64,000 nt of DNA from Arthrobacter caoxuetaonis (lineage in GTDB: Bacteria > Actinomycetota > Actinomycetes > Actinomycetales > Micrococcaceae), in the NCBI RefSeq assembly GCF_023921125.1, contig NZ_CP099466.1:2790001-2854000 (forward strand), in the 5' to 3' direction. The notes under the pieces were generated by a model. That model saw only the letters and a program-made list of their open reading frames with translations, was not told where the DNA came from and ran no database searches. Position numbers and translations under genes: made by a program. Position 1 is the first letter of the stretch. Each line of letters opens with the position of its first letter. Below are positions 38,504-48,040 of the stretch, in pieces.

Positions 38504-39214
38504 ATGTCGCACATTCTGCTCCTGACCAACAGTGCCGGGTCATCAGTTGAAATCCTGCCTGCCCTGGAACTCCTGAACCACAAGGTCCACATAGTCCCGG
38601 CCGAACCGACTGCGCTGCTGGATATCGAGCCGTGCGAAGTTGTACTTGTTGATGCCCGCAAAGACCTGGTCGGGGCGCGGTCGCTAACTCAGCTGCTCAA
38701 GGCCACCGGACTCGGCGCACCGCTGATCCTGGTCCTGACCGAAGGCGGCATGGCCGCTGTGGCAGCGAACTGGCTGGCCGACGACGTCGTCCTGGACACC
38801 GCCGGTCCGGCCGAGCTGGAAGCCCGGCTGCGCCTGGCCGTCTCCCGGTCCAACGCCGCCGCCGAGGACACGGGCACCGAAATCCATGCCTCCGGCGTCG
38901 TCATCGATGAGGCAAGCTACACCGCCCGCGTCAGCGGCACGGCGCTGAACCTCACATATAAGGAGTTCGAACTCCTGAAGTACCTTGCCCAGCATCCGGG
39001 CCGGGTCTTCACCCGCGACCAGCTGCTGCACGAAGTCTGGGGGTACGACTACTACGGAGGCACCCGAACCGTCGACGTGCACGTCCGGCGCCTCCGCGCC
39101 AAGCTGGGGCCGGACCACGAAAACCTGATCGGCACCGTGCGCAACGTCGGCTACCGGTTCGCACGCTCACGGACAGCTGAAGAGCAGACGGCCACCGCCG
39201 GACGCGAGGGCTGA
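38504..39214 (+). CDS. glnR: GlnR-type nitrogen response regulator
   Basis: 236-residue OmpR-type factor. The atypical receiver begins [10 protein letters not shown] and includes the GlnR-typical [14 protein letters not shown] and [15 protein letters not shown]. Asp50 ([10 protein letters not shown]) corresponds to the residue known in streptomycete GlnR to stabilise the dimer rather than accept phosphate from a kinase. The C-terminal winged helix spans about 130-225 ([20 protein letters not shown]). No kinase gene is adjacent, consistent with an orphan. GGAGG (38495-38499) precedes the ATG. MtrA/PhoP-like regulators are the alternative, but the N terminus fits GlnR best. Confidence 0.85.
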   Translation: MSHILLLTNSAGSSVEILPALELLNHKVHIVPAEPTALLDIEPCEVVLVDARKDLVGARSLTQLLKATGLGAPLILVLTEGGMAAVAANWLADDVVLDTAGPAELEARLRLAVSRSNAAAEDTGTEIHASGVVIDEASYTARVSGTALNLTYKEFELLKYLAQHPGRVFTRDQLLHEVWGYDYYGGTRTVDVHVRRLRAKLGPDHENLIGTVRNVGYRFARSRTAEEQTATAGREG

Positions 39215-39243
39215 TGCGTCTCCCCTGACGGGCCCATGGGGGC

Positions 39244-39249
39244 TAGTCT
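39244..39249 (+). promoter_or_regulatory. -10 box TAGTCT for a leaderless mshD mRNA
   Basis: The hexamer ends exactly 6 nt before ATG 39256, which would place the transcription start on the A of the ATG. No ribosome site precedes mshD. Confidence 0.6.
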
Positions 39250-39255
39250 TCTTCA

Positions 39256-40230
39256 ATGAGCGAGAATCCCCTGACCACATGGCCTATCCTCACTACCCGC
39301 GGCACTCCTGACGAAGGTTCACTGCGCGGCATCCTGGAGCTTGCCGGCGCTGCCGCCGAGGCTGACGGAAACCCCCCGCTCTCGGAACAGACCCTGGTGG
39401 ACCTGCGGGCAGCTGACGCAGACCCGGACCATCTGCGTGTCTATTCCACCTTCGCCCATGACGACCACTCCGATCCCTCCACTGCCCAGGAACTCGCCGG
39501 CGTCGCCGTCCTCAGCGGTGATCCCGCAGATCCGGACGCCGGTGTCCTGGAACTCGTGGTGCATCCGAACTACCGCAACAAGGGCGTGGGATCGGCACTG
39601 GCCCGTGCCGTACGGGAAGACACCGGCCGGGATTACAAGGCCTGGTCCCACGGCAACCATGAGGCAGCCGTCAGGCTGGCTGCCCACTTCGGCTACCGTC
39701 CGGTGCGTGAACTGTGGCGGATGCGCCTCACCCGCGATTCCCTCAAGGCGGAGCTGCCCGCCCCGTCCCTGCCCGACGGCGTCGTGCTGCGTTCCTTCGA
39801 ACCCGGGCGCGACGAAGATGCCTGGCTGAAGGCCAACGCTGCAGCCTTCGCGCACCACCCGGAACAGGGCGCCATGACCCGCGCGGACCTGGCGGCGCGG
39901 ATGGAAGAGCCGTGGTTTGATCCTGCCGGGTTCCTGCTGGCGGTCCGCGAAGACGACGGCGAACTGCTGGGCTTCCACTGGACAAAGGTCCACCCCCGCA
40001 TGGGCAGCCATCCGGCAATGGGCGAGGTGTACGTCGTGGGGGTCACCCCCGAAGCGCAGGGCACCGGCCTGGGCAAGGCCCTGACACTGGCCGGTATCAG
40101 GCACCTGCATGATGCCGGGCTGGACGCCGTCATGCTCTACGTCGATGCGGACAACGCCCCCGCGGTTGCGCTCTACCGGAGGCTCGGCTTCGTCCGCTGG
40201 GATGTCGACGTGATGTACGCGGCGGAATAG
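39256..40230 (+). CDS. mshD: Mycothiol synthase
   Basis: Acetylates the cysteinyl amine of Cys-GlcN-Ins, the last step of mycothiol synthesis. Its 324 residues contain two GNAT domains. The N-terminal one has HPNYRNKGVGSALARAV. The catalytic C-terminal one has VGVTPEAQGTGLGKALTLAG and YVDADNAPAVALYRRLGF. This layout and length match MshD. Its presence implies a mycothiol-using actinobacterium. Confidence 0.93.
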   Translation: MSENPLTTWPILTTRGTPDEGSLRGILELAGAAAEADGNPPLSEQTLVDLRAADADPDHLRVYSTFAHDDHSDPSTAQELAGVAVLSGDPADPDAGVLELVVHPNYRNKGVGSALARAVREDTGRDYKAWSHGNHEAAVRLAAHFGYRPVRELWRMRLTRDSLKAELPAPSLPDGVVLRSFEPGRDEDAWLKANAAAFAHHPEQGAMTRADLAARMEEPWFDPAGFLLAVREDDGELLGFHWTKVHPRMGSHPAMGEVYVVGVTPEAQGTGLGKALTLAGIRHLHDAGLDAVMLYVDADNAPAVALYRRLGFVRWDVDVMYAAE

Positions 40231-40319
40231 GCGCTGCCGGCTTGTAATGTGGAGGATGAGGTGCGGCACCGGCCTACCGGCGCCCGCAGCCTGCCAGAAC
40301 TGCCAGGGGAGATAAGACT

Positions 40320-42545
40320 ATGGATTCCGACACCGCAGCCAGCACACGGACTTCCTTCGGGTCAGCCGAAGCCATGCCGGCACCGCGGGCCACACAGGAC
40401 CGCATCGACATACCGGACTTCGGGCCGGCACTGCTGCCCAGCGGTGAAGTCACCCCGGACCGTTTCCTGGACCGCGAAATCAGCTGGCTGCACTTCAACG
40501 CCAGGGTCCTGGAACTGGCTGAGGACCCGGACCTGTACCTGCTGGAGCGGGTCAACTTCCTCTCCATCTTTGCCTCGAACCTGGATGAGTTCTTCATGGT
40601 GCGGGTCGCCGGCCTCAAGCGCCGCATCGCGACCGGCCTTGCCGTGCCCTCCGCCGCCGGCCTCAGCCCGGTGGAACAGCTGGAGGAAATCACCGAAGCC
40701 GGCTACCGGCTGCAGCAGCGGCATGCGGAGGTCTTTGCCCGGCAGATCCGCCCGGCGCTCGACGACGAGAACATCCACCTCATCAGCTGGAAAGAACTCG
40801 ACGACGCCTCCAAGGCGCAGCTGCACCGCCAGTTCGCGGCGAAGGTCTTCCCGATCCTGACCCCGCTCGCCGTCGACCCGGCGCACCCGTTCCCCTACAT
40901 TTCCGGGCTCTCCCTGAACCTGGCCGTGGTGGTCCGCAACCCGGTCAGCGGCAAGGAGTTCTTCGCGCGGGTCAAAGTGCCGGACCAGCTTCCGCGGCTG
41001 GTCTCCGTCGACGGGCCCAGGGCGGGAACCGTTGCCGGGCGGACGGCCCGCTTCATTCCGCTCGAGGAAGTCATTGCGGAGCACCTCGACCAGCTCTTCC
41101 CCGGCATGGACGTCGTGGAGCACTACACGTTCCGGGTCACCCGCAACGAGGATCTCGAAGTTGAAGAGGACGACGCCGAGAACCTTCTCCAGGCACTGGA
41201 GAAGGAACTGCTCCGCCGCCGCTTCGGACCGCCCGTCCGGCTTGAAGTCACTCCGGATATCAATCCGAGCATCCGCCAGCTGCTGGTCCGCGAACTCGGC
41301 GTGGAAGAAGACGAGGTCTACACCCTTCCGGCCCCGCTGGACCTGCGCGGGCTCAGCGTCATCAGCCGCATCGACCGGGCGGACCTGCACTATCCCAAGC
41401 AGGTTCCGCACACGAGCCTGCACCTGAAGGAGTCGGAAACCTCCAAGCCGGCTGACGTCTTCGCCGCCATGCGCCGCCGGGACATCCTGCTGCACCACCC
41501 CTATGACTCCTTCTCCACCTCTGTCCAGGCCTTCCTGGAACAGGCAGCAGCGGATCCCCGCGTGCAGGCCATCAAGCAGACCCTGTACCGCACGTCGGGT
41601 GACTCCCCCATTGTCGACGCACTGATCGATGCCGCAGAGTCCGGCAAGCAGGTACTGGCGCTGGTGGAGATCAAGGCCCGCTTCGACGAGCAGGCGAACA
41701 TTTCCTGGGCACGCAAGCTCGAACAGGCCGGCGTCCATGTGGTCTACGGAATCGTGGGATTGAAGACCCACTGCAAGCTGTCCCTGGTGGTGCGCCAGGA
41801 GGTCGACGGGCTGCGCCGCTACTGCCACATCGGCACCGGCAACTACCACCCGCGCACGGCCCGGTACTACGAGGACCTTGGGCTCCTCACCGCCAACGAC
41901 AAGGTCGGAGAAGACCTGACCAAGCTGTTCAACCAGCTCTCCGGCTACGCCCCCAAGTCCACCTTCAAGCGCCTGCTCGTGGCACCGCGGTCGGTCCGCT
42001 CCGGACTGATCGACCGGATCGAACGCGAAATCGCCAATCAGAAGGCCGGACTGGACGCGCGGGTCATCATCAAGGTCAACTCCATGGTGGACGAGGCAAT
42101 CATCGATTCCCTCTACCGCGCGTCACAGGCAGGCGTGCGGGTGGACGTGATCGTGCGGGGGATCTGCTCGGTGCGGCCGGGCGTTCCCGGCCTCAGCGAG
42201 AACATCACCGTGCGTTCGGTGCTGGGACGTTTCCTGGAGCACTCGCGGGTTTTCGCGTTCGCCAATGCCGGGGACCCGGTGGTCTACATCGGATCTGCGG
42301 ACATGATGCACCGCAACCTGGACCGCCGTGTGGAGGCCCTGGTCCAGCTGGGGTCCAAGGACGACATCACGGACCTGATTGAACTCATGGACCGCTACCT
42401 GGACGCCGGAACAGCCAGCTGGCACCTGGACGCCGACGGCATCTGGACCCGGCACCACAAAGACGGTGAAGGAACCCCGCTCCAGGACGTGCAGTCCTGG
42501 CTTCTGGCTTCACGCTCCCGCCAACGTGCGTTGGCCCGCCGCTAA
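40320..42545 (+). CDS. ppk: Polyphosphate kinase 1
   Basis: Reversible synthesis of polyphosphate from ATP. Its 741 residues show the N-terminal domain ([20 protein letters not shown]), the head domain, and two catalytic domains with HHPYDSF, the [14 protein letters not shown] segment and [20 protein letters not shown]. The basic and His residues of the PLD-like active site are thus intact. GGGAG precedes ATG 40320. The stop codon overlaps the start of the next gene (TAATG). Confidence 0.96.
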   Translation: MDSDTAASTRTSFGSAEAMPAPRATQDRIDIPDFGPALLPSGEVTPDRFLDREISWLHFNARVLELAEDPDLYLLERVNFLSIFASNLDEFFMVRVAGLKRRIATGLAVPSAAGLSPVEQLEEITEAGYRLQQRHAEVFARQIRPALDDENIHLISWKELDDASKAQLHRQFAAKVFPILTPLAVDPAHPFPYISGLSLNLAVVVRNPVSGKEFFARVKVPDQLPRLVSVDGPRAGTVAGRTARFIPLEEVIAEHLDQLFPGMDVVEHYTFRVTRNEDLEVEEDDAENLLQALEKELLRRRFGPPVRLEVTPDINPSIRQLLVRELGVEEDEVYTLPAPLDLRGLSVISRIDRADLHYPKQVPHTSLHLKESETSKPADVFAAMRRRDILLHHPYDSFSTSVQAFLEQAAADPRVQAIKQTLYRTSGDSPIVDALIDAAESGKQVLALVEIKARFDEQANISWARKLEQAGVHVVYGIVGLKTHCKLSLVVRQEVDGLRRYCHIGTGNYHPRTARYYEDLGLLTANDKVGEDLTKLFNQLSGYAPKSTFKRLLVAPRSVRSGLIDRIEREIANQKAGLDARVIIKVNSMVDEAIIDSLYRASQAGVRVDVIVRGICSVRPGVPGLSENITVRSVLGRFLEHSRVFAFANAGDPVVYIGSADMMHRNLDRRVEALVQLGSKDDITDLIELMDRYLDAGTASWHLDADGIWTRHHKDGEGTPLQDVQSWLLASRSRQRALARR

Positions 42546-43600
42546 TGCCCGGCACGGACAGCCCTGCTTCCCTGCAGGGAACCGGCGGCGGCGCCGAACC
42601 GATTCCGGGGCAGGACACGCCCGAAGAGACGGCTGCGCTGCTGCTGGGCCGGAGCAGCGCTTCCCTGGACCTCACCGGGGAGCCGCGCGTGGTTGCCGCT
42701 GGTGCGCTGTGCTGGCGGGTGCGTGCCGAAGGGCTGCAGGTGCTGCTGATCCATCGTCCGCGGTATGACGACTGGTCCTGGCCCAAAGGCAAACTCGATG
42801 CCGGCGAGACCCTGCCGGAATGCGCTGTCCGGGAAGTGAAGGAGGAAGTGGGGCTGGAAATCCGGCTCGGCATCCCGCTGCCGGAAACCCGCTATCCCGT
42901 AGCGTCGGGGATCAAGGCAGTCCATTACTGGGCAGCGCAGGTCGACACCGAGAAGCCCCGCCCGGACCGCAAGGAAGTCGACGGGTTCCGCTGGTCCGCG
43001 CCGGAAGAAGCCTCCGCGCTGCTCACAAACCCGACCGACCGGGCCCCGCTGGAAGCACTGGTAGCGGCCTTCGAAGCCGGGGACCTCGCGACGTGGCCGC
43101 TGATCATTGTCCGTCATGCCAAGGCAAAACCCCGCTCCTCCTGGGCCAGGGCAGAGGGCGACCGTCCGCTCGCCGCGACGGGGCAGCGCCAGGCCAAGGC
43201 AACCGCACGCCTTTTGGTTGCATGGCAGCCGGGCCGGGTGGTGTCCAGCCCATGGCTGCGGTGCGTCCAGACCATGGGTCCCTACGTGAATGCCCGCAAG
43301 CCCAAGTTCAAGACCGTAGACGCGCTCACGGAACACAATGCCAAGCGCAAGCCCGGGAAGGCGCGCGGCGCCGTCGACAGCCTCTTTGAAAAAATGCGGC
43401 CCGTGGCGCTGTGCACGCACCGCCCGGTCCTGCCCCTGGTCTTCGAGGTCCTGGCCTCAACCATGACTGATGCCCTGGCGGACAAACTCCCGGACAAAGA
43501 CCCGTACCTCGCCCCGGGCGAAATGGTGGTGTGCCAGGTCAGCCGGCGCAATCCGCGCCGTACCGTTTCCGTGGAACGCTACCGCCCATTTGATGACTAG
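42545..43600 (+). CDS. Nudix hydrolase fused to a SixA-like histidine phosphatase (MutT1 type)
   Basis: 351 residues. The Nudix box starts at Gly82 (GKLDAGETLPECAVREVKEE) and is complete, with the GE..RE..EE pattern. The histidine-phosphatase half has the RHAKAK motif with nucleophile His191, and a CTHRPVLP segment near residue 300. Mycobacterial MutT1 has this domain order and hydrolyses 8-oxo-(d)GTP and diadenosine polyphosphates. The one-base overlap with ppk makes translational coupling likely. The first 45 residues are a low-complexity extension. Confidence 0.9.
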   Translation: MPGTDSPASLQGTGGGAEPIPGQDTPEETAALLLGRSSASLDLTGEPRVVAAGALCWRVRAEGLQVLLIHRPRYDDWSWPKGKLDAGETLPECAVREVKEEVGLEIRLGIPLPETRYPVASGIKAVHYWAAQVDTEKPRPDRKEVDGFRWSAPEEASALLTNPTDRAPLEALVAAFEAGDLATWPLIIVRHAKAKPRSSWARAEGDRPLAATGQRQAKATARLLVAWQPGRVVSSPWLRCVQTMGPYVNARKPKFKTVDALTEHNAKRKPGKARGAVDSLFEKMRPVALCTHRPVLPLVFEVLASTMTDALADKLPDKDPYLAPGEMVVCQVSRRNPRRTVSVERYRPFDD

Positions 43601-43703
43601 GGTTTGACGGCCAGGGACCGGCGGCCGGCGGCCGGCGGTGAATGCGTAGCCTATCCTTGGCGAGCTAAGCCTATCCGTCCTTTTATCCGCAGGTCAGCAC
43701 ACA

Positions 43704-43709
43704 TATTGT
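43704..43709 (+). promoter_or_regulatory. -10 box TATTGT for a leaderless ferritin mRNA
   Basis: The hexamer ends 6 nt before ATG 43716. No ribosome site is visible. Confidence 0.55.
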
Positions 43710-43715
43710 GGGGCT

Positions 43716-44240
43716 ATGAGCAAATTCACCGAACTCCTTGAAGCCCAGATCGGGAACGAATTCAACGCCTCGCAGCAGTACGTGGCCATGGCCGTCTACT
43801 TCGACAGCGAAGACCTCCCGCAGCTGGCACGCCACTTCTATGCACAGTCCGTCGAAGAGCGGAACCACGCCATGATGCTGGTCCAGTACATGCTCGACCG
43901 GGACCTGCCCGTCCGGATCCCCGGCATCGCTGCAGTGAAGAACGACTTCTCGGACGTCGTGGAGCCGATTGCACTTGCACTCGCACAGGAAAAGCAGGTC
44001 ACCTCGCAGATTGAGGCCCTGTTCGCTGCTGCCCGCGCCGAAGGCGATGCCCTCGGTGAGCAGTTCATGCTCTGGTTCCTCAAGGAGCAGGTGGAAGAGG
44101 TGGCGTCCATGAGCACGCTGCTGACCGTGGCCCGCCGCGCTGACAACCTCTTCGACCTGGAAAACTTTATGGCCCGCGAGCGCGTGGGCGACGGCGGCGA
44201 GGACTCGGGTGCTCCCGAGGCCGCGGGCGGCGCCCTCTAA
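43716..44240 (+). CDS. ftn: Ferritin
   Basis: Iron-storage four-helix protein of 174 residues, not a bacterioferritin. Ferroxidase ligands are visible: Glu15, Glu48 and His51 (SVEERNHAM), with further acids in the second half (LKEQVEEVASM). The C-terminal tail is Gly/Ala/Glu rich. It has its own promoter, and the palindromic repeat copy B starts immediately after the stop codon. Confidence 0.92.
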   Translation: MSKFTELLEAQIGNEFNASQQYVAMAVYFDSEDLPQLARHFYAQSVEERNHAMMLVQYMLDRDLPVRIPGIAAVKNDFSDVVEPIALALAQEKQVTSQIEALFAAARAEGDALGEQFMLWFLKEQVEEVASMSTLLTVARRADNLFDLENFMARERVGDGGEDSGAPEAAGGAL

Positions 44241-44296
44241 CGAGATGACAGAAACTGCCCGTATGAGCGCTCATACGGGCAGTTTCTGCTATCTCG
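44241..44296. repeat. 56-bp palindromic repeat, copy B
   Basis: Near-perfect palindrome with 28-nt arms and no loop (centre GAGCGCTC), beginning CGAGATGACAGAAACTGCCC. Two arm positions mismatch. It starts directly at the base after the ferritin stop codon. It is the same length as, and largely identical to, copy A at 11373-11428. It could fold as a terminator or stabilising hairpin for ferritin mRNA. Confidence 0.85.
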
Positions 44297-44348
44297 AGTG
44301 GTTGTGCGATTGATCCCCGCCCCCCCTTTCCCCTCGAGGGGAAGACCC

Positions 44349-44385
44349 TTGACGCCCGGAGTTTTGTACCAGAGACTCGGTACAA
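44349..44385 (+). promoter_or_regulatory. Promoter with overlapping palindromic operator
   Basis: TTGACG (44349-44354), 17 nt, then GAGACT (44372-44377) forms a plausible promoter. The perfect palindrome TTGTACC (44364-44370) / GGTACAA (44379-44385) with an 8-nt spacer sits over the -10. It lies 30 bp before the membrane-protein gene whose partner is a GntR repressor, so it is the likely autoregulatory operator. Confidence 0.65.
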
Positions 44386-44414
44386 ATATTCGCGGATGAG
44401 TTCGGGGGCTCCAC

Positions 44415-46130
44415 ATGGCTGCGGCCGCACTATCGGTTATTGGCACCATGGTCTTCTGCGCTGTGGTGGTCGCCTTTATGATGCTCACCGTCCGGCCGAA
44501 GCCGGGCACCGACCCCCGGACCATTACTGAAGCGGCGCAGAAGTACGCCCGACGGATCGGGATGGTCGCACTGGGCACCGCGCTGTGGCTTCCCGGAGTG
44601 CTGCAGCCGGTGCTGCGGGAAACCGGCGGTGAACTCTGGTGGGACGGACACTACGCGTTCTCCTCCGCAGTGGTGCAGCTGGGCGCACCCACGGTCTTCG
44701 CCCTGGCCGTGCTTGCCGCCGGGGAACTCACCTGGCCGCGGCCGCGCGGAACCGTCCGCACCGCCCGCCTGGAACACCGCGGAGTCCGCGCCCTGATCCC
44801 CCGGTATATGACGGGCCTGGCCTGTATCTTCCTGGCCTACAACCTGCTCATCCTGGCGACGACGCTGGCCCGTGATCCCGGTTCAGTGCCTGCCCGGCAG
44901 CTTCTGGCAGGCTGGGCGCCCTGGCTCCTGCTCACCGTGGCGGCGGTTGCCGGGGTCCTGAAGCTCATCTCGGTCCGGCCTGCTGTTCCGGGCACGGCCC
45001 CGGAAGCCGACGCCGCACTGCGGAGGGCTTCAGCCCACCGGGTACTGCGAACTGCGGCCGCTGTGATGCTGCTTCTGGCCTCTTCCGGGGGCATCTTCCT
45101 CGGCAACTATCCGGACCCGCCGGGGCTCAGCCCTGCCGCTGACGGCCTGCGGAACCTGTCCCTGCCCCTGTTATTCGCCGGCATCCTGGCACTGTTCAAG
45201 CGGGCTCCCCGGGTCCCGCTGCCGGAACCGTCCGCCTTCGCCGGCGCCGTCCCCGCATCCTCGCCGCTGGCGGTGAAGTCACTGGCATCGAGCCTGCGCC
45301 TGACCATCGGCGGCACGCTGCTCGCAGGGGTTGCCTGGATCGGGATCTTTGCCCCCAACTGGGAGTACCGGACCGCAGCACCCCTCGCCCTGGCGGCAGC
45401 AGCGGGCAGCTTTACCTTCCTTTGTGCGCTGACGGAATACACCTCTGCCCGCCGGATTCGGAAACACTCGCCCGCCGCCGGACCGCTTGACCCTGGGGCC
45501 TATGACTTCGTCCGGCCGCCGCGCTGGCTCGGGTGGACCGGAACGGCTGCCGCAGCGCTGGCCCTGGGAACCCTCCTGGGTACCGCGCTGCTTGCGCCGT
45601 CCGTGGACCGGGCAGCCCAGGCATTCGCTGAGTCCGCAGCCAACGCGCGTTCCGGGCCCGGGGCCGGCCAGCCCGGCCCCGTCACAGCTCCCGAGCCCTT
45701 TTTCGACTGGCGCTTCGCCCTCGCCGCCACCCTGCTGGTCCTGCTGCTGCCGCTGCTGACCTATCTGGTGTCACGGAAGGTGCTGGCCCGGCCGGCTTTG
45801 CCGGCAGACCGCGACGTTGACCTCAGGCTGCGCCGGGTCGCCCTGTTCCGGCTGGCGCGCACCAGCACCGCCACGTGCCTCGCGGCCGCGGGACTGGTGT
45901 TCTTCGACGTCTCCCTGCACAGTCCGTGGGCCCACACGTACATCCGCGACATAGAAGTCGAACCTCCCCTGACCTGGCTCGCTCCACTGGTCCAGCAGAG
46001 CAATGCAGTGGCTTCCCTGCTGCTGCTCGCAGCGATTGTCGTTGCGTGGCGCCAGTTCGGTCCGTCCCATTTCCCGGACGACCCGCGGTACGCCGAGCGG
46101 GCAGACCTCTCGCCTGCGCAGCGGGCATGA
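44415..46130 (+). CDS. Multi-span membrane protein paired with a GntR regulator
   Basis: 571 residues with roughly ten or more membrane helices and no recognised catalytic motif. It ends in a soluble, Asp/Arg-rich tail. The gene overlaps the GntR gene by 4 nt (ATGA). Pairs of a YtrA-type GntR regulator and an integral membrane protein are common in Firmicutes and actinobacteria, often linked to cell-envelope stress or transport. The specific function is unknown. Confidence 0.8.
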   Translation: MAAAALSVIGTMVFCAVVVAFMMLTVRPKPGTDPRTITEAAQKYARRIGMVALGTALWLPGVLQPVLRETGGELWWDGHYAFSSAVVQLGAPTVFALAVLAAGELTWPRPRGTVRTARLEHRGVRALIPRYMTGLACIFLAYNLLILATTLARDPGSVPARQLLAGWAPWLLLTVAAVAGVLKLISVRPAVPGTAPEADAALRRASAHRVLRTAAAVMLLLASSGGIFLGNYPDPPGLSPAADGLRNLSLPLLFAGILALFKRAPRVPLPEPSAFAGAVPASSPLAVKSLASSLRLTIGGTLLAGVAWIGIFAPNWEYRTAAPLALAAAAGSFTFLCALTEYTSARRIRKHSPAAGPLDPGAYDFVRPPRWLGWTGTAAAALALGTLLGTALLAPSVDRAAQAFAESAANARSGPGAGQPGPVTAPEPFFDWRFALAATLLVLLLPLLTYLVSRKVLARPALPADRDVDLRLRRVALFRLARTSTATCLAAAGLVFFDVSLHSPWAHTYIRDIEVEPPLTWLAPLVQQSNAVASLLLLAAIVVAWRQFGPSHFPDDPRYAERADLSPAQRA

Positions 46131-46537
46131 GCGCACAGATCCAGGTGGATCTGGGCTCCCCCGTACCGCCGTATGAACAGATCCGTGCCCAGGTGAGCAC
46201 CCTTGTCTCCGCCGGGGCCCTGGCACCGGGCGACCGCCTGCCCACCATCCGCACCCTCGCCTCGGATCTGGGTGTCGCCCCTGGAACCGTCGCGCGGGCG
46301 TACAAGGAACTCGAAGCCGAGGGAACGGTCACAGCCCTCCGCCGCCGCGGCACCGTCATTGCACAGCGCGCTGCCCCGCCCGCCGCCGAACCCGGTACCG
46401 TTCCCGCTGAAGTGGGCGCCGCCGTCGGGCTCCTCACCGCAGCGGCAGGCCGGCACGGGCTCAGCGACGCCGTTGTGCTCTCGCTCCTGCGCGATGCACT
46501 GGCCCACCGCCAGCCCGCTACTACACTGGAGCAGTGA
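46127..46537 (+). CDS. GntR-family regulator, YtrA-like
   Basis: 136 residues. The winged helix spans about residues 12-75 ([20 protein letters not shown], then [20 protein letters not shown]). Only a short C-terminal tail with two small helices follows, as in the YtrA subgroup, which lacks a large effector domain. It likely represses its own operon at 44364-44385. Its last bases overlap the thyA GTG start (GTGA), so thyA may be partly read through from this operon. Confidence 0.9.
   Translation: MSAQIQVDLGSPVPPYEQIRAQVSTLVSAGALAPGDRLPTIRTLASDLGVAPGTVARAYKELEAEGTVTALRRRGTVIAQRAAPPAAEPGTVPAEVGAAVGLLTAAAGRHGLSDAVVLSLLRDALAHRQPATTLEQ
46522..46527 (+). promoter_or_regulatory. -10 box TACACT for a leaderless thyA mRNA
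   Basis: Lies inside the end of the GntR gene and ends 6 nt before GTG 46534. thyA has no ribosome site, so initiation from the first base is likely. Confidence 0.5.
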
Positions 46538-47340
46538 CCACCATTCCCACCCCGTACGAAGACCTGCTCCGCGACATCCTGGCGAACGGCACCCGGAAGT
46601 CCGACCGGACAGGCACCGGAACCCGCAGCGTCTTCGGCCGCCAGATGCGCTTTGACCTCAGTGAGTCTTTCCCGCTGATCACCACCAAGCGGGTCCACTT
46701 CAAGTCCGTGGCCCTGGAGCTGCTGTGGTTCCTGCGCGGAGACTCGAACGTGCGCTGGCTGCAGGAACGCGGCGTCACCATCTGGGACGAATGGGCGGAC
46801 GACGACGGCGAGCTCGGCCCGGTCTACGGCGTCCAGTGGCGCTCCTGGCCCACTCCGGACGGCGGGCAGATCGACCAGATTCAGAAGCTCATCGAGGGGT
46901 TGAAGACCAACCCGGATTCGCGCCGGCATATCGTCACGGCCTGGAACCCGGCTGAAGTCGAGAACATGGCACTGCCTCCCTGCCATGCCATGTTCCAGTT
47001 CTACGTTGCCGACGGAAAACTCTCCTGCCAGCTGTACCAGCGCTCGGCGGATACCTTCCTGGGCGTCCCCTTCAACATTGCCTCCTATGCCCTGCTGACG
47101 CTGATGGTCGCGCAGCAGGTTGGCCTGGAACCCGGCGAGTTCGTCTGGACCGGAGGCGACGTCCACATCTATGACAATCACATGGACCAGGTAACGCAGC
47201 AGCTCACCCGCGCGCCGTTCCCGTATCCTAGACTGCGGCTCAGGCGGAAGCCTGAGAGCATCTTCGACTACGAACTTGATGACTTCGAGGTCCTGGACTA
47301 CCAGCACCACCCGGGCATCAAGGCACCTATCGCCGTGTGA
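46534..47340 (+). CDS. thyA: Thymidylate synthase (ThyA type)
   Basis: Folate-dependent dUMP methylation. The 268 residues match E. coli ThyA length. The N-terminal phosphate loop ([16 protein letters not shown]), the nucleophilic cysteine in [13 protein letters not shown], the [19 protein letters not shown] segment and the C-terminal APIAV are all present. The start is GTG, overlapping the GntR stop by one base pair step (GTGA). It lies 13 nt before folA, which recycles the dihydrofolate it makes. Confidence 0.97.
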   Translation: MTTIPTPYEDLLRDILANGTRKSDRTGTGTRSVFGRQMRFDLSESFPLITTKRVHFKSVALELLWFLRGDSNVRWLQERGVTIWDEWADDDGELGPVYGVQWRSWPTPDGGQIDQIQKLIEGLKTNPDSRRHIVTAWNPAEVENMALPPCHAMFQFYVADGKLSCQLYQRSADTFLGVPFNIASYALLTLMVAQQVGLEPGEFVWTGGDVHIYDNHMDQVTQQLTRAPFPYPRLRLRRKPESIFDYELDDFEVLDYQHHPGIKAPIAV

Positions 47341-47353
47341 AAGGGCACCCGCC

Positions 47354-48031
47354 TTGAACGATCTGAACAAGTTCGCAGATTCCATGCACTACTACCCCGT
47401 AGGCGTCGCCGACGCCGACGGCCAGGACCTTGACCAGGCGCTGGCCTCCCGGGGCATGGGCGGCTCCGGCGTCCCCCTGGTGGGCATGATCTGGGCACAG
47501 ACCACCAACGGAGTCATCGGCAAGGACGGCGGCATGCCGTGGCACCTGCCCGAAGACCTCAAACATTTCAAGGACAGCACGCTGGGGCACCCCGTCGTCA
47601 TGGGCCGGCGCACCTGGGAGTCCTTCCCCGACGCCTTCCGCCCGCTGCCGGGGCGCACCAACATCGTGATCTCCTCCCGCGAAGGGCTCGCTGCGGAGCT
47701 GGAGCCGCTGGGCGCCGTCGTCGTCCCGTCCCTGGAAGCGGCGCTGGAGACAGCGGAGGGAAGCGAAGGCAGCGACAGGATCTGGATTGTCGGCGGATCG
47801 CAGGTCTACGGCGAAGCCGAACCCCTGGCGGACATCGCCGTCGTCACCGTCATCAATACCGAAACTGAGGGCGACAGCTACGCTCCCCGGCTTGGGTCGG
47901 AGTGGACGTTCACCGGCGTTAGCCCCGCACAGGGCTGGTACACCTCCGGCAACGGACTTCAGTACCGGTTCGCACTGTGGACCCGGAACCGGAACGTAAC
48001 CGATCAGGACGGCCGCGAGCCGCTGGCCTAG
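47354..48031 (+). CDS. folA: Dihydrofolate reductase
   Basis: Regenerates tetrahydrofolate after ThyA. From TTG 47354 (AAGGG 8 nt upstream) it has 225 residues; ATG 47384 would give 215. The catalytic core starts only near residue 40 (MIWAQTTNGVIGKDGGMPWH, then LPEDLKHFK), so there is an N-terminal extension of unknown function. The NADPH-binding GRRTWESFP and the WIVGGSQVY segment are conserved. Its TAG stop forms the start of the asd -10 box. Confidence 0.93.
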   Translation: MNDLNKFADSMHYYPVGVADADGQDLDQALASRGMGGSGVPLVGMIWAQTTNGVIGKDGGMPWHLPEDLKHFKDSTLGHPVVMGRRTWESFPDAFRPLPGRTNIVISSREGLAAELEPLGAVVVPSLEAALETAEGSEGSDRIWIVGGSQVYGEAEPLADIAVVTVINTETEGDSYAPRLGSEWTFTGVSPAQGWYTSGNGLQYRFALWTRNRNVTDQDGREPLA

Positions 48032-48034
48032 ACT
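48029..48034 (+). promoter_or_regulatory. -10 box TAGACT overlapping the folA stop, leaderless asd
   Basis: TAG of the box is the folA stop codon. The box ends 6 nt before ATG 48041 and no ribosome site is seen. Confidence 0.6.
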
Positions 48035-48040
48035 GAAACC

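Noticed and set aside
43618..43638. Three CCGGCGG units before ferritin
   Set aside because: Only 21 bp of GC-rich repeat, expected by chance in this composition and with no link to the promoter.
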